Shown: positions 35,617 through 43,806, counted from the stretch's first letter. The stretch: 64,000 nt of DNA from Pacificispira sp965223125 (GCA_965223125.1 OZ244984.1:2232001-2296000), one strand, 5' to 3'. Notes: generated by a model not told the origin, from the letters alone. Program-made: numbers and translations.

Positions 35617-37011
35617 ATGACTGAGCCCTTGATCCATTCATCCGCACGAGAGTCCGGTTTCGCCTGGTTCTTCGCGAGGTTTCTGAGGCATTCCGGCGAG
35701 TTGCTGCGGCTTGCGGGGCCGGTTGTCATTAGCCGTGCCGGTATCCTGACCCTGGCACTGACCGATACGATCATGCTGGGGCCGCTCGGTGCTGGTGAGG
35801 TGGGGCGATACGGGCTTGGGACCTCTACTTTCGTGCTGTTGCTGGTCTGCGGCATCGGACTGATGTTCGGCACTGTCGTTGAAACCAGCCACCTGCGGGG
35901 TGAGGGCAGGATGTCCGAAACCGGGCAGGTCTGGCGTCGGGCGCTGCCGTATGGAATGATTCTGGGCGTGATCGGTGTCGTGCTGACACAGTTTGCGGAA
36001 ACCTATTTCCTGCTGGTCGGTCAATCCCCCGAATTGTCTGCGGCGAGTGCCAGCGTGACGCGCATTCAGGGCCTCGGCCTGTTGCCATTGATGATCTATA
36101 TTGCCAGCAATTTCTACCTGGAGGCGATGGGACGTCCTGTGCCGGGCATGATCGCGGTCTGGGTGGCGAACGGGATCAACATTCCGCTGAATATCTGGCT
36201 GATCCATGGTGGATTGGGGGTTGAGGGGGCAGACGGGGCGGCATTGGCGACGACGATCTGTCGGGTCTTCATGATGGTGGCGGTCGCCGGATATGTCTGG
36301 CATCTGGGCGGCAAGCATGATTTTGGCATCCGCCAGCGTCCGCGGCCGGGCTGGCTGTCGGGCGGCAAGACGATGCGCCGCCACGGCTATGCCGCTGGTC
36401 CCGCCTATGCGGCAGAAAGCGGGGCCTATCATGTCCTGCATATTTATGCCGGCTGGATGGTGGCGAATGAGCTTGCCTCCTTTACCGTCAATATGAACCT
36501 GCTGGCGATGATCTTCATGCTGTCGCTGGGGATCGCCAATGCGACGGCGGTGCGGGTTGGCGTTGCCCATGGTCGCAGGGACTGGCCCGACCGGGCTTTG
36601 GCGGGATGGACGGGCTGTTTCTGGAATATGCTGCTGTTGTCCCCCGTCGCCGTCTTCTTGCTGTTCCATCCGGCCGAAACGATGGCCTTTGTTTATCGCA
36701 TCAAGGACGCGGAACTGCTGGCGGTGATGGCTCCGGCAACGATGCTGGTGGGGGTCGCGATGATGCTGGATGGTGGCCAGTTCACGCTCGCCAATGCGCT
36801 TCGATCAACAGGGGATGCGTGGACACCGACGCTGATCAATCTTGTAGGCTTTATCGGCCTGATGATTCCCCTGGCCTATATCGGGGGGATTTATCTGGGG
36901 CGCGGTTCTCAGGGTCTCTATGAAGCGGTCCTGATTGCTGCTGGGGTTGCCTGCACTATCCTCGCTGCCCGCTGGACCTGGGTCTGCGCGCGACGGGCCC
37001 GTACGCCCTGA
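35617..37011 (+). CDS. MATE-family multidrug/polyspecific exporter
   Basis: A 464-residue inner-membrane antiporter with about twelve hydrophobic helices in two halves. Typical MATE features: LLRLAGPVVISRAGILTLAL with TDTIMLGPLGAGEVGRYGLG in the first half and ANALRSTGDAWTPTLINLVG in the second. Substrate and coupling ion are not readable. ATG 35617 was chosen because AGGAAA precedes it and it starts with a soluble lead; the frame is open to 35542. It follows the histidine kinase by 101 bases and converges with the aminotransferase. Confidence 0.88.
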   Translation: MTEPLIHSSARESGFAWFFARFLRHSGELLRLAGPVVISRAGILTLALTDTIMLGPLGAGEVGRYGLGTSTFVLLLVCGIGLMFGTVVETSHLRGEGRMSETGQVWRRALPYGMILGVIGVVLTQFAETYFLLVGQSPELSAASASVTRIQGLGLLPLMIYIASNFYLEAMGRPVPGMIAVWVANGINIPLNIWLIHGGLGVEGADGAALATTICRVFMMVAVAGYVWHLGGKHDFGIRQRPRPGWLSGGKTMRRHGYAAGPAYAAESGAYHVLHIYAGWMVANELASFTVNMNLLAMIFMLSLGIANATAVRVGVAHGRRDWPDRALAGWTGCFWNMLLLSPVAVFLLFHPAETMAFVYRIKDAELLAVMAPATMLVGVAMMLDGGQFTLANALRSTGDAWTPTLINLVGFIGLMIPLAYIGGIYLGRGSQGLYEAVLIAAGVACTILAARWTWVCARRARTP

Positions 37012-37029
37012 CCGTAAACTCTGAAGCTG

Positions 37030-38271
37030 TCAGGACAGCAGCGAGTCCAGCGCCGCTGTCAGTCGGTCCACTTCTTCCAGCGTCGTATAATGCACCATGG
37101 AAATGCGCAGTACGCCAATTTCCGGGTCGATCCCCAGGGCCTCGACGCAGCGGTAGCCATAGAAATGTCCGGCCCCGACGCACAGGCCTTTTTCAGCCAG
37201 CGCTTCGGCCAGAGCTTCGGGTTGATGAGCCGGAATGGACAGCGTGAATGTGGCCGCACGGCGATGCGGGTCCGACTCCCGCCGCCCGATCAGTCGGATA
37301 TCCGGGTTCCGGTCCAACCAGGCAATGAAACGGGTCATGACCGCCTGTTCCTGTTGCTGGAACAGGGTATAGACGCGGGTGGCGCGGCTGCGCGGATCGT
37401 TTGATGGATCATCGAAGTGATGGTCGTGTACGGCATCGATATAGTCCAGGATACCGCCTATTGCGCCTGTGGACTCATAATTCGTGCCGCCGGGATTCAG
37501 CATCGCGGCCCCGTTGCCGGTGTGAAAGAAATGGTTCTGGTTGGTCACGGCGTCGATGCGGGACTTCTTGCCATAGAGCATGGCCAGATGCGGCCCATAG
37601 AGCTTGTAGAAGCTGAACAGGTAGAAATCGACGTCGAGGTCCTTCAGGTCCGGCAGGGTATGGGCCACGGCGGCGACGCCATCGACCACGGTCATCGCGC
37701 CCGCCGCATGGGCCTTGGCGGTAATGGCCTTCACGTCGTTGACCGAGCCGACGATGTTCGACACATGGGGGAAGGCAAGCAGTTTCACCTTTCCGTCCGC
37801 CAACAGTGGATCGAGATCGTCCGGGTCGAGGTCGCCGGTCTGCGGATCGATCCGCCATTCCCGGATTTCGATCCCGGTTTCCGCCAACCGCCGCCAGCAA
37901 CCGCCATTGGCCTCGTGATCCTGATTGGTGACGATCACGGCGTCGCCCTCTGCCATGCCGGGGCGCAGCGCATGGGACAGGACATAGGCGTTCAGCGTCG
38001 TTGACGGTCCAATCACCAATTCGTCGGGACCGATATTGAACAGAGTGGCAATGCCGGTCTGGGCCTTCGCGATCCGCGTCTTGCCCCGCTTTGCCGCCGC
38101 AAAGGGCCATTCCGGCTGGGTCTGGCTGTCGGTCATGAAGGTACTCATCGCCTCGATCACCTGGCGGGGCACATAGGATCCCCCGGCATTCTCAAAATAT
38201 GCGTCCGAGTCCGAGGTCGAAAGCGGCGGAAACTGGGATCGGCAGAAGGCGACATCAAGATTGGTGGTCAT
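37030..38271 (-). CDS. Class-V aminotransferase (cysteine desulfurase-like)
   Basis: A 413-residue PLP enzyme. The fold-type-I pattern is clear: YFENAGGSYVPRQVIEAM (cofactor-phosphate region start), VTNQDHEANGGCW, AFPHVSNIVG, MTVVDGVAAVAH with Asp197, and the Schiff-base Lys223 in FSFYKLYGPH. It resembles the NifS/Csd-like subgroup, in which desulfurase, lyase and epimerase activities all occur; no catalytic-loop Cys typical of IscS/SufS was identified, so I do not call it a cysteine desulfurase. It starts 6 bases after folD on the same strand, so the two are almost certainly cotranscribed. The partner suggests one-carbon or amino-acid chemistry. Confidence 0.85.
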   Translation of the reverse strand: MTTNLDVAFCRSQFPPLSTSDSDAYFENAGGSYVPRQVIEAMSTFMTDSQTQPEWPFAAAKRGKTRIAKAQTGIATLFNIGPDELVIGPSTTLNAYVLSHALRPGMAEGDAVIVTNQDHEANGGCWRRLAETGIEIREWRIDPQTGDLDPDDLDPLLADGKVKLLAFPHVSNIVGSVNDVKAITAKAHAAGAMTVVDGVAAVAHTLPDLKDLDVDFYLFSFYKLYGPHLAMLYGKKSRIDAVTNQNHFFHTGNGAAMLNPGGTNYESTGAIGGILDYIDAVHDHHFDDPSNDPRSRATRVYTLFQQQEQAVMTRFIAWLDRNPDIRLIGRRESDPHRRAATFTLSIPAHQPEALAEALAEKGLCVGAGHFYGYRCVEALGIDPEIGVLRISMVHYTTLEEVDRLTAALDSLLS

Positions 38272-38277
38272 GTGGTA

Positions 38278-39180
38278 TTACTCCGCTGCATCGGTGCGCT
38301 GGAAATGAGTCTCATAGGCGGCCTTTTGGCGCTTCAGGGCGCTTATCGTGTTGCGCATCAGGATCGCAACGGTGACCGGGCCAACCCCGCCCGGTACCGG
38401 GGTGATCCAGCCCGCGACCTCGGACACGTCCTCATAGTCAACATCGCCGCAGAGGCCTTCGCCGCCATCGGGTCTGGTGATCGCATTGATGCCGATATCG
38501 ATCACTGCCGCGCCGGGTTTGATCATGTCGGCTGTGACCAGACGTGGCCGACCGACCGCAACGAAGACGGCATCCGCACGCCTGGAATGGATCGAGACCG
38601 CCCGGGTCATGTGGTGGCAGACCGTGACCGTCGCGCCCTCCGCCATCAGCAGGAAGGCAATCGGCTTGCCGACGATTTCCGAATGCCCGATGACGACGAC
38701 TTCCAGTCCCTGCAACGGCAGATTGGTGCTGCGCAGCAGTTCGACCGAGGCGGCGGCGGTGCAGGGGGCCAGATCGACCTCGTTATAGACGATGTTGCCG
38801 ATGGAGGTCGGGTTCATCCCCTCCACATCCTTGAACGGATGCACCGCACTTTGCAACGCCTTGATCGAAATCTGTCCAGGTACCGGGCGCTGGATAATGA
38901 TGCCGGTAACCCGGGGATCAACATTCATCGTCGCGATGGCGACTTCCATTTCCTGCTGCGTGACGTCGCTCGGGAAATGCCGTTCCTCAAACGCGATCCC
39001 GACCCTTTCGGCAACCCGGCGCTGGTTACGGACATAGACATCCACCGCTTCCACATCGCCGACCGTGATGGATATCAGTTTCGGCGTCCAGCCCGCTGAT
39101 GCGTAGGCTTCGACATCGACCTTCACGGTTTCCAGGATACCATCGGCAACGGGTTTACCCCGCAAGTCACGGTCGCTCAT
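38278..39180 (-). CDS. FolD-like methylene-THF dehydrogenase/cyclohydrolase paralogue, altered active site
   Basis: A 300-residue member of the FolD family. The Rossmann half is intact: VIGHSEIVGKPIAFLL near 165 and ITPVPGGVGPVTVAIL near 265. The catalytic half deviates. The YxxxK motif of FolD is YVRNQ here, so the essential Lys is Gln53; the substrate loop QLPLP is QRPVP (97-101), and KDVDG is KDVEG (117-121). In studied FolD enzymes Lys-to-Gln at this site abolishes cyclohydrolase activity while dehydrogenase activity can remain, so a dehydrogenase-only or different role is likely. ATG 39180 follows GAGG; an in-frame GTG lies at 39198. It pairs with the aminotransferase gene and is divergent from the NIPSNAP/acyl-CoA dehydrogenase operon. 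Confidence 0.85.
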   Translation of the reverse strand: MSDRDLRGKPVADGILETVKVDVEAYASAGWTPKLISITVGDVEAVDVYVRNQRRVAERVGIAFEERHFPSDVTQQEMEVAIATMNVDPRVTGIIIQRPVPGQISIKALQSAVHPFKDVEGMNPTSIGNIVYNEVDLAPCTAAASVELLRSTNLPLQGLEVVVIGHSEIVGKPIAFLLMAEGATVTVCHHMTRAVSIHSRRADAVFVAVGRPRLVTADMIKPGAAVIDIGINAITRPDGGEGLCGDVDYEDVSEVAGWITPVPGGVGPVTVAILMRNTISALKRQKAAYETHFQRTDAAE

Positions 39181-39447
39181 ACTGCCTCGCTCAGTCACGG
39201 ATCAGGTGCGATGCTTCTTAGCGCAGCACGGCTTCGGAAAAAAGACCCTGCATCGCGGCAGTTATTGCGGGACAAAGTGTGATGATCCTGACCGTTGGCA
39301 TTGTTCCGGCTTGTGGGGTGTCCGCCCTTTGGGTCACCCATGATTCTTGCCAGCGTATTGAAATGATGGATTGCGGCAGCCGGTGACGCGGGTAATCCTG
39401 TCGCCCGGAAATCAGGAAACTCCCGAACGAGAGCAAGGAATCGAGCC

Positions 39448-39765
39448 ATGATCGTTGACCATAGAACCTATACCGTCATTCCGGGGAAACTGCCCGAACT
39501 GCTGAAAATCTACGAGGAATACGGGCTGCCGCTGCAACGCAAATATCTGGGGGAACCGATTGGCTGGTATGTCTCGATGGATATCGGGGAACTGAATCAG
39601 GTCGTGCATATGTGGCAGTATGAGGATCTGACTGACCGCGCCGCACGCCGCGCCAAGCTGGCCGCCGATCCCGGCTGGCAGGATTATATCAAGTTCGGGA
39701 TGCCGCTGTTACAGAAGATGGAAAACAAGATTCTGAGCCCTGCCCCGTTCTTCAAAGCCAAATAG
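39448..39765 (+). CDS. NIPSNAP-family protein
   Basis: A 105-residue dimeric alpha/beta-barrel protein. MIVDHRTYTVIPGKLPELLK opens with the typical RTYxxxPGK strand-helix, followed by YLGEPIGWYVSMDIGELNQV and VHMWQYEDLTDRAARRAKL, all usual for NIPSNAP proteins. Their biochemical role in bacteria is not settled; they often sit in catabolic operons. It lies 11 bases before the acyl-CoA dehydrogenase and opens this operon. Confidence 0.9.
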   Translation: MIVDHRTYTVIPGKLPELLKIYEEYGLPLQRKYLGEPIGWYVSMDIGELNQVVHMWQYEDLTDRAARRAKLAADPGWQDYIKFGMPLLQKMENKILSPAPFFKAK

Positions 39766-39776
39766 GATACGCCCAC

Positions 39777-40976
39777 ATGGATTTTACCCTGCCGCCGGAG
39801 ATCGACGCGCTGCGCCTGAAAGTGCGCGGTTTTGTCGAGGAACACCTGATTCCGCTGGAATCCGATCCGAATGCCTATGATTCTCACGAGAATATCGCCG
39901 ATGAACCATTGGCGGCGATGCGCGCGAAGGCAATGGCGGTGGGCCTATGGGCACCGCAGATGCCTGAATCCCGGGGTGGCCTTGGGCTGAACACTCAGGG
40001 CATGGCGGCGTTCTATGAAGAGGCGAACAAGGCGATCTTCGGCCCGGTCGTGTTCAACTGCGCGGCTCCGGATGATGGCAACATGTTCATCTTGAACCGG
40101 GTGGCGCGGGAGGATCAGAAAACACGTTGGCTGCAACCCATTGTCGATGGGGATGTGCGCTCCGCCTTCGTGATGACCGAACCGGCACCGGGGGGTGGTT
40201 CTGATCCGTCGATGATCCGCACCAAGGCAGAGAGGGTGGGCGACAAATGGATCATCAGCGGCCATAAATGGTTCATCACCGGGGCAGGCGTGGCGAGCCA
40301 TTTTATTCTGATCGCCCGGACATCCGATGATCAGCGCAAGGGTCTGACCGCCTTTCTGTTTCACAAGGACCAGCCGGGTTGGGAAATTGTCCGGCGCATC
40401 CCGATCATGGGGCCGGAAGAACATGGCGGCCATTGCGAACTGCGCTTTGACGGGCTGGAAATCCCTGATGAAGACCGGCTGATGGGCATCGGTGACGGGT
40501 TGAAGATGACACAGATCCGTCTTGGTACTGCGCGGCTGACCCATTGCATGCGCTGGTTGGGCCTTTCGCAGCGCGCGATGCGGATTGCGCAGGATTATGT
40601 GCAGAACAGAGAGGGATTCGGCATCCGGCTGGCGGAACGGGAATCGGTGCAACTGATGCTGGGTGATGTTGCGATGCAGATCGATCTGGGTCGCCTACTG
40701 ACGATGCGTGCCGCCTGGGCGCTGGATCAGGGCGACAAGGCCCGCAAGCAGGTTTCAATGGCGAAGATTCAGGTTGCCGATACGCTCCATAACGCGGTCG
40801 ATACGGCAATCCAGTTGAACGGTGCGCGGGGATATTCCAAGGACACGGTACTGGAATGGATCTATCGCTATGCCCGGCAGGCGCGCCTCGTCGATGGAGC
40901 CTCGGAAGTTCACAAGATGGTGCTGAACCGGTTCCTCACCGATGAAGGAGAGGATTTCTGGCGCTGGGGAGTCTAG
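39777..40976 (+). CDS. Acyl-CoA dehydrogenase, LvaC/ACAD10-11-like
   Basis: A 399-residue FAD enzyme. Signatures: FVMTEPAPGGGSDPSMIRT near 135, KWIISGHKWFITGAG, the C-terminal QLNGARGYSKDTVLEWIYRY and ARQARLVDGASEVHKMVLNR. The two following genes encode an aminoglycoside-phosphotransferase-like kinase and a small DUF6285-like protein. This trio matches the LvaC-LvaA-LvaB set of Pseudomonas levulinate catabolism and the fused kinase-dehydrogenase ACAD10/ACAD11, where a 4-hydroxyacyl-CoA is phosphorylated and the dehydrogenase-fold enzyme eliminates phosphate. The assignment to that role is inferred from context; an ordinary acyl-CoA dehydrogenase is the alternative. Confidence 0.88.
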   Translation: MDFTLPPEIDALRLKVRGFVEEHLIPLESDPNAYDSHENIADEPLAAMRAKAMAVGLWAPQMPESRGGLGLNTQGMAAFYEEANKAIFGPVVFNCAAPDDGNMFILNRVAREDQKTRWLQPIVDGDVRSAFVMTEPAPGGGSDPSMIRTKAERVGDKWIISGHKWFITGAGVASHFILIARTSDDQRKGLTAFLFHKDQPGWEIVRRIPIMGPEEHGGHCELRFDGLEIPDEDRLMGIGDGLKMTQIRLGTARLTHCMRWLGLSQRAMRIAQDYVQNREGFGIRLAERESVQLMLGDVAMQIDLGRLLTMRAAWALDQGDKARKQVSMAKIQVADTLHNAVDTAIQLNGARGYSKDTVLEWIYRYARQARLVDGASEVHKMVLNRFLTDEGEDFWRWGV

Positions 40977-40981
40977 GCGTC

Positions 40982-42019
40982 ATGCTGTTGTCAGAGGATG
41001 AGGAGAAACGTGCACGGCTGGCCGCCAGCCTTGTAGTAGCCCTGGACGCTGATTCGGTTGCGATAGATCGGATTACGCTGTTATCCGGTGGCGCGATCCA
41101 GGAAAACTGGGCACTGGACCTGACGGTGGTCGGGGGCACGCATTCAGGTGCGCTGGCGGCGGTGCTGCGCACGGACAGTCCAACCGGGGTTGCGGTCAGC
41201 CTGTCACGGGCACAGGAATTTGCCCTGTTGCAGGCCGCATGGCAGGCCGGGGTAACGGTGCCGGAACCTCTGGCCTGCATTACCGACAGATCGGTGATCG
41301 GCAAGGAATTCTGCCTGATGCGGCGGGTCGCCGGTACGGCTTTGGGGCAGAAAATTACCCGCGATCCGACATTGGGCGGTGATCGGGAGGCGCTGACCGA
41401 GCGGATGGGGCGCGAGATGGCGCGAATCCATTCCATTACCCCCGTAACACACCGCTTCGATTTTTTGCCCGATCCGCCGGATGATCCCGCCGTTGCAGAA
41501 CTGGACGGTATGCGCCGTTTCCTGGACGCGATGGACCGTCCTCGCCCGGTGCTGGAATGGACAATGCGGTGGTTGCAGCGCAACAGTCCGGTGCCACAGG
41601 GCTGCGTTCTGGCACATCACGATTTTCGCACCGGTAATTACATGATCGACCAGAATGGTCTGACCGCGATCCTCGATTGGGAATTCGCCGGGTGGTCCGA
41701 CCGGCATGAAGATATCGGCTGGTTCCATGCCATGTGCTGGCGGTTCTCCGGGCGCGACCTGCCCGCAGGTGGAATCGGCAGCCGCGAAGCCTTCCGGCGC
41801 GGTTACGAATCGGAATCCGGGACCATCATCGATCCGATCCGTGTCCATTACTGGGAGGTTTACGCCCATCTGCGCTGGGCTGTCATTGCCCTGCAACAGG
41901 GTGACCGCTATCTGGTCGGGGGAGAGCGGACGCTGGATCTGGGCCTGACCGGTCGCCGACCGGCGGAGATGGAACTGGAACTGCTGCGGATGACCATGCC
42001 GGAAGGAGAGCATCCATGA
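40982..42019 (+). CDS. APH-fold phosphotransferase, LvaA-like
   Basis: A 345-residue kinase of the aminoglycoside/choline phosphotransferase fold. N-lobe: LLSGGAIQENWALDL, LAAVLRTDS. C-lobe: catalytic loop LAHHDFRTGNYMI (Asp followed by Asn four to five residues later) and the metal-binding ILDWEFAGWSDRHEDIGWF. Located between the acyl-CoA dehydrogenase (5 bases before) and the DUF6285-like gene (4-base ATGA overlap), it fits the 4-hydroxyacyl-CoA kinase role of LvaA rather than antibiotic resistance. ATG at 40982; the ribosome site is weak and coupling to the upstream gene is probable. Confidence 0.86.
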   Translation: MLLSEDEEKRARLAASLVVALDADSVAIDRITLLSGGAIQENWALDLTVVGGTHSGALAAVLRTDSPTGVAVSLSRAQEFALLQAAWQAGVTVPEPLACITDRSVIGKEFCLMRRVAGTALGQKITRDPTLGGDREALTERMGREMARIHSITPVTHRFDFLPDPPDDPAVAELDGMRRFLDAMDRPRPVLEWTMRWLQRNSPVPQGCVLAHHDFRTGNYMIDQNGLTAILDWEFAGWSDRHEDIGWFHAMCWRFSGRDLPAGGIGSREAFRRGYESESGTIIDPIRVHYWEVYAHLRWAVIALQQGDRYLVGGERTLDLGLTGRRPAEMELELLRMTMPEGEHP

Positions 42020-42381
42020 CGCCTGACAAACCCGATACCGTCGATCTGCTGCGTACCGCACAGGCGGTGTTTAAGAAGGATCTGATCCCGGCCCTGCCGG
42101 AAGAAATGCGACTGGATGCGCTGATGATCCTCTCCATTCTGGCATCGGCGGAGCGGGATCTCGCCGATGGTGGGGGATTGCAGGACCGGCAATTGGAACG
42201 CCTGTCCGCACTGCTGCCGGATGGTGGCAATGTGCGCGATCTCTGTGCCGCCATCCGCCAAGGCAGCTATGATGAGGGCGACCGCGCCCGTAAACTCCAC
42301 GCGATCCTGACCGAGGACGTGCGGGACCGCCTGTCGCTGGTCAATCCGAAATATCTCGAAGCCGCAGACGCTATTCCGTAG
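42016..42381 (+). CDS. Small DUF6285-like protein, probable LvaB-type partner
   Basis: A 121-residue, mostly helical acidic protein (TVDLLRTAQAVFKKDLIPAL; RLDALMILSILASAERDLAD). It is recognisable as the small protein that accompanies APH-like kinases in acyl-CoA operons, DUF6285 by memory. In the levulinate pathway the equivalent LvaB is needed for kinase activity of LvaA. Here the start overlaps the kinase stop by 4 bases, as expected for subunits of one enzyme. It overlaps the 3' end of the convergent MarR gene by 11 bases. Confidence 0.7.
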   Translation: MTPDKPDTVDLLRTAQAVFKKDLIPALPEEMRLDALMILSILASAERDLADGGGLQDRQLERLSALLPDGGNVRDLCAAIRQGSYDEGDRARKLHAILTEDVRDRLSLVNPKYLEAADAIP

Positions 42382-42874
42382 CCTCATTCGGTTTGGGATC
42401 AGCGACCAGACTGCCGACCTGCAATACCGGGGAAGCATCGATGCCTTCGGCATCCAGCAGGGCGGCGGTGCGTTCCAGTCCGGCGATCAGCATGGATTGT
42501 TCCCAGTCCTGAAGTGCTGCGAAACGCGCCCCGAATTTTGCCTGCAATCCTTCCGGAGCCTGTTCCAGTGTCGCGCAGCCGGCGGGGGAAATCGTCAGCC
42601 AGACCTGGCGGCGGTCGGTATCGCCCCGCTCCCGCAGGACTAGCCCCTTTGCCTCCAGCTTGTGGATCAGGCTGGTCAGGGTCGCCTGAGTGATCCCCAT
42701 GCGACCAGCCAGCGCTCCGGCTGAACTGGAACCGATATCGTCCAGGATTTGCAGCACCAGCAGTTGTGACGTTGTCAGTCCCGTCAGTCGTGTCACCGCA
42801 CGGGCATAGTTGTTGGTGGCCTGCAGGATCTGGCGCAGGACGGTGACCGCATGATTGCCCCGTGGCGTCAGCAT
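42371..42874 (-). CDS. MarR-family regulator, EctR-like
   Basis: A 167-residue winged-helix repressor. LTGLTTSQLLVLQILDDIG leads to the recognition region AGRMGITQATLTSLIHKLEA and the wing GLVLRERGDTDRRQVWLTIS with the conserved DxRR. It is divergent from ectA across 269 AT-rich bases that contain a 23-bp inverted repeat, the layout of ectR-ectABC in other ectoine producers, where EctR represses the operon at low salt. AAGGAG precedes the ATG. EctR identity is inferred from position. Confidence 0.88.
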   Translation of the reverse strand: MLTPRGNHAVTVLRQILQATNNYARAVTRLTGLTTSQLLVLQILDDIGSSSAGALAGRMGITQATLTSLIHKLEAKGLVLRERGDTDRRQVWLTISPAGCATLEQAPEGLQAKFGARFAALQDWEQSMLIAGLERTAALLDAEGIDASPVLQVGSLVADPKPNEATE

Positions 42875-43143
42875 TCATCACTCCTTCCCGAACATTCTTT
42901 TGTCGGGTGAATTAGACAGCGATTTTCATTTTCAACGCAATTTTAATTAGTTTGTAAAACGAATTATATGTCTTTCAGATTATCCTTTCCGCTCCTGATC
43001 TCTAAGCCTAAAAGCCTTATGAAATCTTTATTCATAAGAGTAAACTATTGAAAAAATGTAAATTTATTGAGAAAGCGCTTGATCGAATAGGGAATATAAT
43101 TACTTTAGTCATCTAATGAATATCGACCAAGGAGGATATCACT
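42875..43143. promoter_or_regulatory. AT-rich ectR-ectA intergenic control region
   Basis: A sharp drop in GC against neighbours. It contains the inverted repeat at 42944-42966, a perfect TATAAT at 43095-43100 about 44 bases before ectA (with no good -35 at 17 bases, so possibly an osmotic or stress-sigma promoter), and the strong ribosome site aaggagg at 43130-43136. On the minus strand TTGCGT-18-TCTAAT could serve the MarR gene. Confidence 0.6.
42944..42966. promoter_or_regulatory. Inverted repeat, probable EctR operator
   Basis: AATTaGTTT-gta-AAACgAATT at 42945-42965, flanked by T and A that also pair. Eight of nine arm positions match. Size, AT-richness and place between a MarR gene and ectA fit a MarR-dimer site; it lies about 70 bases upstream of the regulator start and 130-150 before the ectA TATAAT. 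Confidence 0.6.
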
Positions 43144-43755
43144 ATGCCACGCGACGGAATTCTGGAAGCCCCGAAAGGTACTCGGCAGGACAGCCGGTCC
43201 CTGCCGGAAATTCGCTTCCGGGCGCCGACCGCAGAGGATGGGTCCGATGTCTGGGCGCTGGTGCAGGACATCAATGCGCTGGATGATAACTCGATGTATT
43301 GCAATCTGCTGCAATGCACGCATTTCGCTGAAACCTGTGCGCTCGCCGAATGCGATGGGCGCATCGTCGGATGGGTCTCGGGCTATCGTCCGCCCAGTGA
43401 TCCGGACACACTGTTTATCTGGCAGGTTGCGGTGCATCCCTCGATGCGGGGACGCGGCGTCGCGAAGCGACTTATTCAATCTGTGCTGGACAGACCACAG
43501 CATCGGGATGTCACTTTCCTGCACAGTACGATCACGCGGGATAACAAGGCGTCATGGGCCTTGTTCACGGCGCTGGCCACAGGCTTTGACGCCACGATGA
43601 ACCGCGATGTCCAGTTTGACCGCGAGCGTCATTTTGATGGCGAGGCCTCGACCGAGTATCTGGTGCGGATCGGCCCACTGCGCCGTCCTGCAGTGCATGG
43701 GCCAGCCCTGCATCGGCCCGCTTTTCAGCGACCGGCATTGCGGCGCGTCGCCTGA
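43144..43755 (+). CDS. ectA: L-2,4-diaminobutyrate acetyltransferase
   Basis: GNAT enzyme of ectoine synthesis, acetylating diaminobutyrate; 203 residues. EctA features: IRFRAPTAEDGSDVWALVQD, NSMYCNLLQCTHFAETCALA, FIWQVAVHPSMRGRGVAKRL (acetyl-CoA loop) and FLHSTITRDNKASWALF. An unusual tail after IGPLR consists of four pentapeptides, RPAVH-GPALH-RPAFQ-RPALR (residues 181-200). AAGGAGG lies 7 bases before the ATG. First gene of ectA-ectB-ectC-ask. Confidence 0.96.
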   Translation: MPRDGILEAPKGTRQDSRSLPEIRFRAPTAEDGSDVWALVQDINALDDNSMYCNLLQCTHFAETCALAECDGRIVGWVSGYRPPSDPDTLFIWQVAVHPSMRGRGVAKRLIQSVLDRPQHRDVTFLHSTITRDNKASWALFTALATGFDATMNRDVQFDRERHFDGEASTEYLVRIGPLRRPAVHGPALHRPAFQRPALRRVA

Positions 43756-43806
43756 CAGCGCGCCAGTACCTTAACTTTCCATTCACGATTCTTCCGGAGA
43801 AGAGAT

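Noticed and set aside
37030..38271. Assignment as cysteine desulfurase (IscS/SufS)
   Set aside because: No mobile-loop catalytic Cys could be identified and no Fe-S assembly gene is nearby.
40982..42019. Aminoglycoside resistance kinase
   Set aside because: Operon context with an acyl-CoA dehydrogenase and DUF6285-like gene points to an acyl-CoA kinase instead.
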